A stretch of DNA of 64,000 nucleotides from Gaeumannomyces sp. JS-464 (GCA_002197995.1 NGZR01000002.1:1984001-2048000), one strand, 5' to 3'; counted from the stretch's first letter, positions 1 through 11,473 are shown. Notes: generated by a model from the sequence alone, not told the origin. Numbers and translations: made by a program.

Positions 1-180
1 CCCCGAGCATCCGGCATGGCCAGCTGTTCCTGGCAGGTACCTACCTAGGGTAATGTAATTAGCCGGCCGCGTGCCTGTATTTGAGGAATATATATGCCTA
101 CACGGGGACCCGGCCGCGGCGTCTTGGCCGTCGTTTCTGTGCCATGCCGCTTGCTTCTCGAGTCGGGAGGTGACGTGTGT

Positions 181-200
181 GTGAGTGTGTGTGTGTTTGT
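181..200 (+). repeat. GT-rich microsatellite in 5' leader
   Basis: A short imperfect GT repeat (gtgagtgtgtgtgtgtttgt) lies 20 bases before the start codon of the S28 peptidase gene, in its presumed 5' untranslated region. No function is inferred. Confidence 0.6.
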
Positions 201-220
201 GCCCGCCCCCATAAGCCGCC

Positions 221-2065
221 ATGAAGGTCTCTCTCGGCAAGTTGGCGGCAGCACTGCCGCCGATGCTGCTCGTGACGACCGTCTCCGCTGTCTCTTTCCA
301 CGGCAGCGGCATGGAGATAGGCCCCATCGACAACGATGCCACGACGACGTCCATCCTCGACAGCGGCCGCGTAAGCGCAACCAACGGCTGGGGCGAGTTC
401 GACCAGCTCATCGACCACGGCAACCCGAAGCTGGGCACATTCAAGCAGCGGTTCTGGTACGGCACCGAGTTCTGGAAAGGGAAGGGCTCGCCAATCATCG
501 TGACCAACCCGGGAGAGCAGTCCGCCGAGGGCTTCAAGTAAGAACGGTCCCTTCCATCTGCCTGCACCTTGCCCATCGATCTCGGAGCATGGGGAGACAT
601 CCGGCCTGTAATCTGACTTTCGCCATGATTAGCAAGACATACCTGACAAAGCGGCGCCTCACCGGGCTGATGGCCGAGAGGATAGGGGCCGCCGTCATCG
701 TCGTCGAGCACCGCTACTGGGGCGAAAGCACCCCCTTCAGGGAGCTGACGACCGAGAACCTCAAGTATCTCACTCTGAACAACTCGATCCAGGACATGGT
801 CTACTTTGCCCACAACTTCAAGGCCCCCTTTGACGACACCGAGGGCGGCACGGCCCCCGATCGGGTGCCGTGGATATTCTCGGGCGGCTCCTACTCGGGC
901 GCGCTGGCCGGCTGGATCGCCGCCAAGGCGCCCGGCACTTTCTGGGGCATCCACGGCTCCTCGGGCGTCGTGCAGGCCGTGGCCGACATGTGGACCATGT
1001 TCGTGCCCGTCATGGAGGCCATGCCGCGCAACTGCAGCCGGGACGTGTCCGCTGCCATCGACTACATGGACGCCGTCTTCAGGTCCGGCAGCCGGGCGCA
1101 GAAGGACAAGCTCAAGGCCAAGTTCATGCTCGACGGGCTGAGTGACGCCGACTTTGGCCAGGCCATCGAGAACGGCCCCTGGACGTGGCAGTCGACGCAG
1201 TTCTACTCGGCCAACGCCGCCCTCGGGGCCCGGGCTTCAACCACTTCCACCGGTTCTGCGACTACGTCGAGAACGCCTGGCCCAACTCGACGCACCCCGT
1301 CCCCGGCGAGGAGGGCGTGGGGTCGTGCAAGGCCGTCGAGGGGTACGCCAAGTGGTTCATCGAGGTCTGGCTGCCCGGCAAGTGCGAGGACTATGGGTAC
1401 CCGGAGTGGAAGGGCAAGTACAACACGGGATGCTACCAGAACCAGAACGCATCCAACCCGCAGTACCGCGATCTGAGATACGACAACCCTGTCAACCGCC
1501 AGTGGAACTGGATGCTATGCAACGAGCCGTGAGTTTTCACCCCCATGATTACTACATTCTATCTTTGTCAGGTCTGTTTCCTGGATCTGACCCATAACTG
1601 CAAAAAAAAAGTTTCGGCTGGTGGCAAAACGGCGCGCCCGAAGGCCGCCCCTCGATCGTCTCGCGCCTCGTCAACAACAAGTACTGGATGGACCAGTGCG
1701 AGCTCTGGTTCCCCGGCGGCGCCTACGGCTACGCCCTGGGCAGGACCGAGGCCGACGTGAACGCGTGGACGGGCGGCTGGTCAGACCTGCACCTCCCGCG
1801 TCTCATGTACGCCAACGGCCAGTTCGACACGTGGCGCGAGGTCACAGTCAGCTCGTCGGTGCGGCCCGGCGGGCCGATGCAGAGCAGCGCCGACGGGAGC
1901 AACGGCACGCAGGTGCGCGTGCTGCCGGGCGGCGTGCACTGCTCCGACCTGTACGGACCGAACTGGGACGCGAACGAGGGGGCCAGGAAGATGGCCGATG
2001 ATGAGGCGGGGCAGATGGCTCAGTGGGTTGCCGAGTTTTACGCGCTGAAGGGTCTGACGAGGTAG
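221..2065 (+). CDS. Secreted serine peptidase, family S28 (prolyl carboxypeptidase-like), one frame break
   Basis: Secreted exopeptidase of the S28 family, which cleaves next to proline. The model has exons 221-537, 633-1528 and 1612-2065. Intron 1 (GTAAGA...TTAG) joins as FNKTYLTKRRLTG; intron 2 (GTGAGT...AAAG) joins as EPFGWWQNGAPEG. A hydrophobic signal peptide covers about residues 1-23. Family landmarks are visible in order: VVEHRYWGES, the nucleophile motif GGSYSG, the Asp region NGQFDTW and the catalytic His in GGVHCSD. Start 221 is chosen because it directly precedes the signal peptide. At about 1222-1236 (GGGGCCCGGG) the coding frame steps back by one: FYSANAALG before, FNHFHRFCDYVEN after. 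This looks like one missing base rather than an intron. It is either a sequencing indel or a young pseudogene. The family call is firm. Confidence 0.85.
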
Positions 2066-2379
2066 AAGGATTTATATACTGGAACGATGTATATACCTAA
2101 GGTACCCAGTGACAAAGACCAATTCAATGAAGGCCGCTAGGGGCACCGCCTGGTGATCCCGGCAACGGGATACATCCACCTCTACTTTGCAATACAGCAT
2201 CTCCTCAGCGCACTAGTATTTCAGAGAGGCCGCTTCTGGGAGAGATTACTGCTTGCTGTAACTATTAGTCTTCGAACTGAAAATAGCAAATCAAGGGATT
2301 GGGAGGTGCGGCGAACGCGCCCCGGCTTCCACGACAGCGGCATCGACAAGCGTAGGTATTGCGACCCGAGCACCATGTC

Positions 2380-3255
2380 CACTGGCCCAGCGCCACGTTC
2401 AGTCTTGTCCGACCGTGCGCGCTTTACCATACCTTCGCATTTGGCGGCGCCATCCAAGTCCGGCTCGACGACGTCCGTTAGAACCCGCTCTGGGAGCATC
2501 CGTCCATCAACCTTTACCTGGAATCCCTGAACGACCCGCTTGGCAGCCCCTGAGTCGCATGGTGGCAGCCTCACAGCTGATTGTGCCCTCCCGGGATCGC
2601 GGTGAATACGTCCGGGAAGTCGAGGTAGGCGAGCGCTGGCCGCGGACGGCCTGCGTGGACCATCCTGAGCCCTCTTCACGTCTTGGACAAGCCCCTGTTG
2701 ATCGAGCCAACCGGTTCCGGTGAATAGGCGTCGGGCTCGCCGCTTCCCTGCCCTTCCACACGCGGCGGGAGATCACCGCGAGGCGTCCACGTCCAACGCC
2801 TATGCTCACATCATCAACTCCTACACGCCGATCATCCGGGGCCTTCGGCTACGCCCTGGAACTTGCCTCGGCGCTGCGCAAACACTTCCCCCACCACGGG
2901 CAAGCCAGAGCTTCTAGTCGCTCTCACGCGCGGTTCAGGGGTATCACCACCCAGCCGGGTCCGTCACTCACTCAAAACGGACAACACTCATAAGGTCGGA
3001 GGAAAGGAGGCGCGCCCTTTTTTGGATCCCGAACTCCCTGACTACCACTGCGACCATGCCTACGAGTTTGGACCTTTGGCTCCACCAACACTCTGGCCCC
3101 CCAGCTCCTCGGCTTCGAACCTAAGCCACCCAAGAGCTCAGTGGCTGGGCTGTCGAGGGCAGGCGAAGCGGTCCATGGCGCCGGCGTCCAAGACCAGTCT
3201 GGTGGCCAAAGCTGGAGAGCATCACAAGAGGCATGGCACCGTTGAGCGGGGGTAA
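2380..3255 (+). pseudogene. Decayed CHAT-domain (caspase-like) gene fragment
   Basis: Short patches in shifting plus-strand frames resemble the start of a fungal CHAT peptidase domain. PALPHAAGDHRE (about 2747-2782) recalls the family's FLPLHAAG segment. It is followed by AYAHIINSYTPIIRG (about 2800-2845), close to the conserved 'SSYTPTIRAL' block, and then in another frame by GYALELASALRKH. Upstream, frames near 2410-2530 also look once-coding, with several stops. No single frame runs through, and the catalytic His-Gly and Cys segments cannot be traced with confidence. CHAT domains in fungi usually terminate TPR/NLR-type proteins tied to regulated cell death. The position beside two HET genes fits a decayed self-recognition locus. 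The call rests on motif memory and is moderate. Confidence 0.45.
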
Positions 3256-3466
3256 TTGGGGAGGAGGTGAATTGTACGCATTAGAACTTGTTGCTTGCCG
3301 TCTGCTCTAGTAATAGGTGAACACCTGGACAGCTACACAGTCCTATCCCGGTGATTTCTTGCCCGTACCCGAAGATGGCCGCAACAAACTGTAAATCACT
3401 GCCGGTCCCCGACTCCGGCCATGGCAGCGCGTGGAGGCCAAGGTGGGACTGTGTTTCCAACATTCC

Positions 3467-4960
3467 CTACTGAGGGACATCAGTAATCTCTGGGTCCTCG
3501 ATCTGCAATGGCTGGCGGCAAATGACAGAGAGAGTGACCAGCGGATCGAGTCCTGCAGGGGGTGATCGAATCGCCTTTCCCGTCAGGGCGAGAGCTGCCA
3601 AAAGGACCTCGCGATTCCAAGCCCCGAGAATACCACCGACAAAAGACATGGTTTGCGCCATAATGGGCGTGTTGCCCATCAGGAAAGTGACTTGCCTGCT
3701 CCTTATCACCCTGTTAAAGTTCTCAACATTTTCGAACCAGGGGTGGTCCAGAAACTCGAGAAAACCGTCCAGCATATCGCCCTCGAACCCGATTCGTTCA
3801 CCCATGCAGAGTCGGCCAAAGTAGGCGACGGCGTCCCCCATGCTAGTCTTCCACAGGGTATTCACCAACCCCAGGATGAGTCCCGCCGCTGCTACGACCA
3901 AGCGCCCCTCGCCCATCCACACGAGGACCCGGAATGCCTCGCGGTACATGGTGCTCGTGTGAACAGACTCCGACGCCCGCTCTTGATGGTCCGTGTCGTC
4001 GGCGCAAATGGGTTGGATCCAAACCACTCTTTTCCTGAGCATGCGCCCTAGGCGGCGGAGGAGCGCATCAACCTGCTCGTCGACGAGCCACCTCCTATCG
4101 TTCAGGATGATAGGACACATGGCGCCGGGTCGCACAGATTTGCAGAAGGAGACGGCTTCGAACGGTGGTAGATTGCCAATGTCGTAGGTTACCAATCTGG
4201 CCCGGGGAAGTGAAAAAGGTATGGCTCTTTCGATCTCCAAAAGTCGAACTTGTTTGGAAGGGTCGATGGGCGAGTAATCGAAAGCAGGGAGCTCAGCGTG
4301 CGGCGTTTCGCCGAGGACTCTTTGCAGAATCCCGCTCGTCGCCACGGAGCGCTCAAGCCGACCGCACACAGAGGTGGCCCAAGCCACGATCCGGACCGGA
4401 AGAGTAACGACAGCCGGACCAACGGCCCGGCCGACAGACGCGGCGAGAAACCACAGGAACCCACCGAGAAGCTCGGCAGCTCCTTCAAACACAGCCATCG
4501 ACACCAGAACAACCACCAAAAGGACGATGTGGCGCCAGACAAAGGATATCGCCATCAAGACGAGCGAGGTGGCAAAGCCCAGCAGGTGGAGGGCGGTGAG
4601 TGTTCCGATGTACGAGAACAGGGCGACAATGGCCTTGTCCAGGTCTGGCGGGCTTGTCATCAGCTCGGCTTGGTCGTGGGGGTCAATGCCGAACATGGCC
4701 ACTAATTCCAGGCCGAGCAGGTGGATAGAATGGGAGGGTCGCATGAAGCTGAATGCCACCACGGACTCGATGTATCCCGCTCGCCAGACAAACCGCATCA
4801 GTAGTGCATGGAGGATCGACGCCCAGCAATTGCGCAAGATGGTGTTGAGGTTGAATGAGCCAGGGGTCTGGTGGTAGAAGAGCACTTCCTTCATTGCTGT
4901 CGATTGAGAACACAACCCCGAACGGCTGGATCGACTTCTAATAGTGGAATGAGCAGTCAC
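3467..4960 (-). CDS. Membrane-anchored divergent HET-like protein
   Basis: Intact 497-codon frame with no intron needed. Residues about 40-200 hold several hydrophobic segments, including IVALFSYIGTLTALHLLGF and HIVLLVVVLVSMAVF, so the N-terminal half is likely membrane-embedded. The C-terminal half lines up with the heterokaryon-incompatibility (HET) domain, but key positions are replaced. WIDAICINQ becomes VVWIQPICADD, the QVxxMxxIYxxA block becomes HTSTMYREAFRVLVWMG, and the PWFxRVWTIQE block becomes HPWFENVENFNR. HET proteins trigger cell death on non-self fusion in filamentous fungi. This one keeps the scaffold and loses the signature residues, so it may be a regulator, a partner or a dead paralogue. 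It is transcribed divergently from the canonical HET gene at 5644. The start could instead be the ATG 66 nt further in (MKEVLFYHQ). Confidence 0.65.
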   Translation of the reverse strand: MTAHSTIRSRSSRSGLCSQSTAMKEVLFYHQTPGSFNLNTILRNCWASILHALLMRFVWRAGYIESVVAFSFMRPSHSIHLLGLELVAMFGIDPHDQAELMTSPPDLDKAIVALFSYIGTLTALHLLGFATSLVLMAISFVWRHIVLLVVVLVSMAVFEGAAELLGGFLWFLAASVGRAVGPAVVTLPVRIVAWATSVCGRLERSVATSGILQRVLGETPHAELPAFDYSPIDPSKQVRLLEIERAIPFSLPRARLVTYDIGNLPPFEAVSFCKSVRPGAMCPIILNDRRWLVDEQVDALLRRLGRMLRKRVVWIQPICADDTDHQERASESVHTSTMYREAFRVLVWMGEGRLVVAAAGLILGLVNTLWKTSMGDAVAYFGRLCMGERIGFEGDMLDGFLEFLDHPWFENVENFNRVIRSRQVTFLMGNTPIMAQTMSFVGGILGAWNREVLLAALALTGKAIRSPPAGLDPLVTLSVICRQPLQIEDPEITDVPQ

Positions 4961-5643
4961 GAACGGCGATGGAGGACGGAGTTGGGTTCCGGTGAGGCGT
5001 ACAGCGCCGTGGCAAGGAGAACCTTTTAAAAGGAATAGGCCCCTGGCGCGGTTTCAGAGCCCTTTTCCAGGCTTCCGCCGCCGAGAGAGAGGGGTTGCTT
5101 CAGCCGCTCAGCCCCGAGCGCCTCGCAATCTCTTTCGGAACGCCACCGACCAGGAATCCCATTGGCACATGCCGGTCCAGGCCCACGCACAAGAGGCGTG
5201 CGATATTTGCAGGAAGGTCGGCAGGATTAAAATGAACAAGGAGAGGGGGGGAGAGTAGGGCAGGTCGGGATCGGGAACAACGCTGCCGAGCCTTCGAGTC
5301 ACGGCCACGTCACAGCACGCGCGCATTCTCCTTTTTGCGCTCGACTTTCCATACTATCTCTCACTCGCTCACCCGCTCACTTTTTAGAGTTGTTCTTCGC
5401 TACGTCGGCCTCGCGGGCCTAGCTTTGCGCCTACTTATTGTTCTTACTGCCGCCACCTCCCTTCTTTGCCCGCGACAGAGTCTCGTCTCTGGTCTGGTCT
5501 CGGAAGGATATTCTTCGGAAAGGCAGGTGTCGTCGGCCAGACCTTCGAATCTAGGACTCCGCGACCCACGCCCTGTTCTGTCCTTTTGGTCCCACGATCT
5601 TGGGTTCACCACCGAAGTCGCAAGGCACTTCAACACTGCCAAG
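4961..5643. promoter_or_regulatory. Shared intergenic region of the divergent HET pair
   Basis: This 683-bp stretch separates the start codons of the two divergently transcribed HET-type genes, so it probably holds both promoters. The right part is pyrimidine-rich (about 5340-5480), as is common upstream of fungal start sites. A frame continuous with the plus-strand HET gene is open back to an ATG at 5335, but its residues look like leader rather than protein. No specific operator was identified. Confidence 0.4.
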
Positions 5644-7850
5644 ATGCCTGGGGATCCGATCGAAAACGCTTCCTACCAGCTGCTTGTCGCCGGCCTTCGG
5701 CTCCTTGCGTGGTGCTTAGGAATGCTGCTGCCTGTGCTGAGTGGAGTTTTCACCGCCATGAGCGTCCTCTACAGAGCCACCTACAACATTGCCTATCAGC
5801 TCTCGTTCCGCTGGCACCGCGACCCGACCGCCCGCGACCCCATGGAAGACTACCTCCCACGCGCCAAAGCAGATCTTCCGCAAGAGGCCTACACATATGT
5901 CCCGCTCCCTAGTGAGCGGCACATTCGGATTCTGCAGCTCAAGCAACCAAGCGTCTTGGGCTTGCGAGGCAGCGTCATCGAATGCGATCTGCTCCCTGTC
6001 TCCCTAGATAGGCCAAGTCTCGTCTCTTCGTACCGGGCGATTTCTTACAGCTGGGACGGCCAGGATTTCGACCGTTACATCCTGTGCGGCGGCAAGAAGC
6101 TTGCAATAACGAAGAACTGCGAGGATATACTACGCCACATGTTGAGACATGCCCGACTCTTTATTTGGATCGACGCCATTTGTATCGACCAGGGGTCCCG
6201 CGAGGAGAAAGCCATCCAGGTCCCACTGATGACGGAGATTTACGGGCGCGCATATCTGGTAAACGTCTGGCTCGGCCTCCCCGACGAGGGAACCGGGCTC
6301 GTCTTCAGCTATGTGTGGTTATTTTGGTGCTGCTGTGGTTCCCCGAACCAGCAAGTACTTGGCTGACCAGACGCCTTCACGGCATCATCGAAGGTGAGCA
6401 ACCGGACTTGTGCTCGGAGCCCTAGAACGGGGAAACAAGCTAACGACGCGTAAGCCCGGGGTCACACACCCTACTTCCTTGGCATATTGCATCGCAGCTG
6501 GTGGCGACGTGTCTGGACCATCCAGGAGTCCGTCCTTGCCCCCGAAGCATCATGGTCCTCCATGTGCCCGCTGCTCGTCAACTGCGGTAGGTTCGAGATG
6601 CCGATGCACTGCCTGGCCATCGCCCTCATCAGCTTCTCGTCCGCCCACAAGCTCTACCAGCAGGATACGTACATCTACAACTACACGACCTGGGCGTATC
6701 TGGTGACATGTCATCTCAACCGCAGTGCGTTCTCCCGTTCTGAAACCCCGCTCGATCTGCTCCTGTTCCGCTGCCGCGCCTGCCATGTCACCGAGCCAAA
6801 GGACCGAGTTTACGGGCTATACGGCGTCTTGGAGCGGCTCGGCATTAGGTTACCCGAGGTCGACTATGGAAAGACCAAGGAGCAGATCTACTTGGAGTTT
6901 ACCAAGGAAGCCTGCCAAGCAACAAACTCGCTGAGCCTTTTGAATCTCGTCACAAAAAGCAACGACGCCACAGCATCGTCAATGATCCCGAGGCAACCAA
7001 GTTGGGTTCCCGACTACGGAGCCCCTTTTCGGATGGGAGACAACTGGAACTCGAGCGGTCTGAGAGCTTCGTCCGACTCGGTGCCGGATTTCCACTTCAG
7101 CACCGACGGAGGTGTGCTGCAGACGGCCGGCATCCTCGTCGACACGATCAAGGAGAAAACAACGCACACCATCTGGCACCCCTCGGGAGATCCAGCCCTC
7201 GTCGAGGACGGCGACCTCGTCAATCTCGACTGGGGGTTCGAAAAAACCGTCCGGGCCTATCGGGAATGGTACGCACTCATCCAAAAGCACATCGATTCGC
7301 TGCTGGCGGCGTACGGCTCGTACGAAGGCGTGGTGGGCGCCCTGGGAAAGGTCCTCACCCTCGGCCTGCAATCTTGCCATCCGCCCGCCGCCATGTTTGC
7401 GTGGTTGTACCTGATAAACAAGGCGCAGGACCGATCCCGCGACTTCATAGAAGCAAACTGGAGGCTCGAACGTCGGAAGGGTTTCCAAGAGCATCAGCAC
7501 AACCTTTGGTTCCGCATGCGGATGATGGAACGCCCGATCGAGGAGGAATGGCAGACGCTATGTGCGCTCAAGATGTGCCCCAAGGCGTCGGCATTGAATC
7601 ATGCCATATGGATGCTCAATGCCGACCGGCTGCTCTTTGTCACGGAGCACGGACTCTTGGGCTCTGCAAACATGTCAATACGGAAGGGGACGCTATTTTC
7701 TTGTTCAGCGGCGTTGATCGGCCAATGATCTTGAGACCACAAGGGAAAGATCCCAACTCATGGACTATTCTGGGCCCCGCGTACATTGATGGGATGTTGG
7801 AGGGGCAGCGTTGGGATTTCCGTAATCTCCAACCTGTGTCTATTGTTTAG
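5644..7850 (+). CDS. HET-domain protein (heterokaryon incompatibility), two frame breaks
   Basis: Canonical HET domain protein; this family drives incompatibility cell death after fusion of unlike hyphae. Start 5644 (MPGDPIENASYQ) precedes a hydrophobic segment (residues about 12-45), so it is probably membrane-anchored. HET landmarks: YRAISYSWD, IWIDAICIDQG, QVPLMTEIYGRA, VNVWLG and, after the intron, SWWRRVWTIQE. The intron is 6394-6454: GTGAGC donor, GCTAAC branch at 6439-6444, AAG acceptor. Phase is satisfied only if the frame slips by one near 6315-6335, where VFSY is followed by VILVLLWFPEP in the next frame. A second slip at about 7687 (AAGGGGAC) joins SIRKG to DAIFLFSGVDRPMILRP and carries the frame to the stop at 7850. 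The slips are probably missing bases in runs. The HET call is firm, the exact model less so. Confidence 0.8.
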
Positions 7851-8659
7851 GTTTCTTTTTGTCCCTGTAGTATTCGATCTGGGGATTGCAGGTGAATCCG
7901 CGAAGCTGGGCAGATAAAACCCCAGGGACCATCAGCAGACGCAAGTGCACCGCCGGCGCCGTGTGGGCTGCAATTACTTTTAATACAACCTACTCCACCA
8001 CCACGTCCGGATTTAGCGTATCAGTTCTCGAATAGAACGAACCGATTGTAAGCCTTTATATCAAGCACTGAAGTGGTATAAAACGGCGTAATTAAAGGCT
8101 GCAGAAACCGGTTTATTCGGGCGTGAGGTGAGGAAAGCAAAGCAACTATCTAGGCCCCGCTCTCCAAAGGCCACATGCTTTGTGCCTGTAACCATGCCCT
8201 CGCGCCTGAAAGCGGCCCGGACCCGTACCCCCTGATGCCTTGCCAATTCTAACTTGATAGCTAGTTCTTTCAAACCATCCGTCCGAAATCGGACGGCATA
8301 AGGTTACGAGCTGTGCCTTGTCTGCGGCTCTTTAAACATGCCTCGCGGAAATGCTTTCGTTGGGCGTTTGTTTGTTTAGTCAGTTGTCATCCTTGGGTCG
8401 GAAGGCCGGTTGGCCGTCGTAGTCCATCATGCTCATTCGTTTGACGATGTCCAAGCCCAGGCTTCTGCAGACTTTTTAGGCATCAGCACCCCATCCCCAG
8501 CCTGCCGCACGGTAGTCCGGTACTCGCGCTAGGATCCGTTCCAAAAAGCCCTCGGGTAAATCCAAAGGAATTAGTAAAGGAACGGCCGTTCTGCCGATGG
8601 GGCAACACCGCTTCGAGAGGCTAAAGGATGAGGTTATCGGAAAATGGGCATTAATTAAA
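7851..8659. other. Gene-free spacer leading into the repeat island
   Basis: Only short frames occur here and none resembles a known protein. Base composition falls from GC-rich to AT-richer toward the repeat boundary at 8660. A near-palindrome (CCATCCGTCCGAAATCGGACGG) lies near 8276-8298. Confidence 0.5.
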
Positions 8660-8703
8660 GGCTCTATCGGGGAACACACCTTTTTTGCTATTGGCACGCA
8701 CCC
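8660..8703 (+). repeat. Terminal inverted repeat, copy A left end
   Basis: About 44 bp beginning GGCTCTATCGGGG and including TTTTTTGCTATTGGCACGCA. Its complement closes the same element at 11430-11473. The same sequence ends copy B at 22851-22894 on the opposite strand. Confidence 0.8.
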
Positions 8704-11154
8704 CCACCCCAATATCGGTACGCATGGACTTTTTTATAGCGCACCCACACAAACGAACATAGGCTTTAATGCAGGCAGGGGCTTAATTAACAGGAGGGAA
8801 GCAAATAAAAGTTATCGCCACGAGCAAATTATTAATAAACGATCAAAAACGCGGTGTTAAACCGCCAAATTACATGGAAAAGTGCAAGGGCACGGCGTTA
8901 AGGCCGTTTATCTAAGGCTATAAAGGTGCCTAAAAATTCGCAAAAGGATTAAAAAACTCGTTAAATTCCGGCGCAGGCGCTGGAAAGGGCGCGGAAGCCC
9001 TTCCGGCCGACCGTAGGGGCAGGGCGGCCGGCGTTAAGGGCAAAGGGGTGCCGAGGGTAAGCACAGGCCTTTCCGCCTTGTTAGCCTCGTCAGCCTCGTT
9101 AGCCTGCCGTAGGGAAGACCTTTGTTCGTGTTGCGAAAGGTTTCGCCTGGCGCCGGCCCCTCGTTACCAAAGGGGCCGGACCTTCGAGAACGGCCTTTGT
9201 AATTGCCTACTGGATTTGTAACCCGGAGTAAGGGATTTTCCGTATCCCGGCTACCTTTTCGCAGCCAAAAGCGGCTTACAAAGTCGATTTGCAAGCCCGG
9301 AAAGTTAAGATTTTTTCGTTAGGCGTTATGCAAATCTAAAAGCTCGTAAAGGCAGGGCAGGCCGTACTGCTTACGCGTGGCGCGCGTGCAGGGAGGTAGG
9401 GGAAGGCCGTTAGGGTGCAGTTGGGAAGGTAACGTTACTAACGCACGCTTATGCATTTAATTAAGGAAATTAAGGCATTAAAAAAAGGCACGTAAAGGTA
9501 ATTGCCTTACTTATAACCTCCCGCAGTAGTCCCAGCGGATTTTAACTTTGGAAGCTTGTTAAGCCGCTTTAAAAGCCGCGATCCGGTAATCCGTTTGCGT
9601 TAAAGTAGCTTTTGCAACTTGCAATAAAATCGCTTTTCGTAAAAAGGCCGTAGGTTTTAAAAAACCCGTAATTTGATTTCGAGGGTGCCGTGCTAATAAA
9701 CCTGTTAGTAGGGTTATATTTGGTATAGTAATAAGCTTATTGCCGTTTTGCTAACCAAACGGACCGTTGCAAATAATTAAGCAAGGCTTCCTACTTGTAA
9801 AATTGCATTTTTTAAGCCTTTTTATAAGTTTTAAAGGTTAGCGTATAAACGACGTGCTTTTAAAAGGCAAAAAAGCCGGCCCGGGTATGTTTAACGTCGC
9901 TAAAAAAGTATTAGTATTTGTTAAAGCCTTACGCCGATTTAACGATCCGGTGGCTGTTTGTAAAGGTTTAAAAGTTTTTCGCATTAGCTTTATTAGTAGC
10001 CTTGTTAGTGCCCGGGCTTGCTTTTAAATTTTTACAATCCGACCTATCGGAAGCATTTTCCGCCACCTTTCCAGCCTTTTTAGCAGCCGCAATTTTATTC
10101 CATTTTTTTTTAATATATAGGACCACGTTAAAATTAATATGGTAAACGCGTAATTAAAACGTGCAAAAAGGAAACGCGTTTAAAGCGGCGCTACGAAAGC
10201 GATTATCCCTATCGGTAATAATAATTTCGAGGGCCGGAATTTAGGCCTTATTAAAAAAATCGCGGAAAGTAAAAAAAACCTACGTAAAAGTTACTTCGGC
10301 CTCGTTTGCAATTAAAGCTTAAAAAACCGGCAAAGTTATACGTTCGTTAGTAATAATTACCGCCGTAAATAGGTGCATATTATACCGGTTGGTTTTATAA
10401 GTAACGTTAATTTGGAAATAGCGCGAGCCGGCACGGAAAATAAAAACGATTTAATCGTATATTTAAACCGCGCACCGGAAAGTTGCAGTGCTTTTTTAAC
10501 CCTTTATAAGGAAATCCCGAAAGTTAAAATCCTTAAACGCTACCGTAAGCTCGTCGAAAAACCGTAAAAAAGCGGCCGTAAATTAGTACCTTTTAACGTT
10601 TTTTTTCTTTTAAACGGCTCGCTAACGGTATAAAGCAGCAAATTGCTAAAGCCCGGTAGGGTATCGCCGCCGGTAGGAGGTTAAAAATCGCACGCGTACG
10701 TATCGTAAGGTCGGCGAAAAAAGGGCGCAGGAGTTTCCACTATCGTTTCCTAATTTAAAAAGCGAAAGCGGTAACTTTCGTAACGATACCTTAATCCGGG
10801 CCGTGGCCTTCGTGCTTAAAGTTAATTATCCGGGCGTTTTAAAAGTTTCCGTTAACTTTAAGCCTTTGCAAAATGATCTTTTATAAGCAGTTAGCAATTT
10901 GGGAAGTTCAAAACCGGTTGCGCAACCTTCGGGAAAGCCGGTTTTTTTGCTTAAAAAAGCAAAAAAAAGCGCTTTTTTTTTTAGCAGGCCTTCGCTGTTT
11001 TTAAACGTACGTGCGGTAATTACAAGCCCGTTTTGTTAAAATAGCCACGGGTTAAAAATATCGACGAGGTTTTGGAAGGTAAGGTAAAAGGTAAAAAGTA
11101 CCGCGGTAGGCTCCCTAATTTAAAGCCGCCCGTCCCAAAGCGCGGGACCGGCGG

Positions 11155-11262
11155 CCTCGTTTGCAAAAGGGCTAATAGCCTCGTTTGCAAAAGGGCTATT
11201 AGCTTCGTTTGCAAAAAAGCTATTAGCCTCGTTTATAAAAGGGCTATTAGCTTCGTCGTCGC
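11155..11262. repeat. Minisatellite of ~23-25 bp units inside copy A
   Basis: Four to five tandem units built on CTATTAGCCTCGTTTGCAAAAGGG. The inverted copy at 13165-13275 carries the same array with a different arrangement, so the array predates duplication of the element and has changed since. Confidence 0.75.
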
Positions 11263-11429
11263 TCGAAATCGCGATAATTTCGTTTATAGCAGTTGGTTGT
11301 TATGCTATAAGAAAATGCACGGAAAACGATTTAAAATGCATAGAAAATGTTAAATTATGGGGATTCCCGGCGAATTTGCGGGGTTCCGGCATCGGATAAC
11401 ACAAGGGGCGCATAGGCCAAAAGTGGAAA

Positions 11430-11473
11430 AGGGTGCGTGCTAATAGCAAAAAAGTGTGTTCCCCGATAAAGCC
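11430..11473 (-). repeat. Terminal inverted repeat, copy A right end
   Basis: On the minus strand this begins GGCTTTATCGGGGAACACAC. It differs from the left end by CTC/CTT and GG/AG transitions that are consistent with RIP. Confidence 0.8.

Larger units (their letters stand above)
8660..11473. mobile_element. Unclassified terminal-inverted-repeat element, copy A
   Basis: The left end reads GGCTCTATCGGGGAACACAC, then CTTTTTTGCTATTGGCACG. The right end, read on the opposite strand, is GGCTTTATCGGGGAACACAC, then TTTTTTGCTATTAGCACG, giving terminal inverted repeats of about 44 bp. The ~2.8 kb interior matches copy B (12954-22894) in inverted orientation throughout. Shared landmarks are the block around 9100-9300 (its complement lies at 15130-15360), 10370-10570 (complement at 13850-14055), and the minisatellite near 11160-11255. 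No frame longer than about 110 codons survives, and the sequence is AT-rich with many TAA/TAG triplets, as after RIP. No transposase motif was recognised, so the superfamily is open (Mutator-like, hAT or non-autonomous). No clear target duplication could be assigned. Confidence 0.75.

Noticed and set aside
10373..10567. 64-codon frame also present, inverted, at 13857-14051
   Set aside because: Conserved only because the element is duplicated; too short and flanked by stops, so not called a gene.
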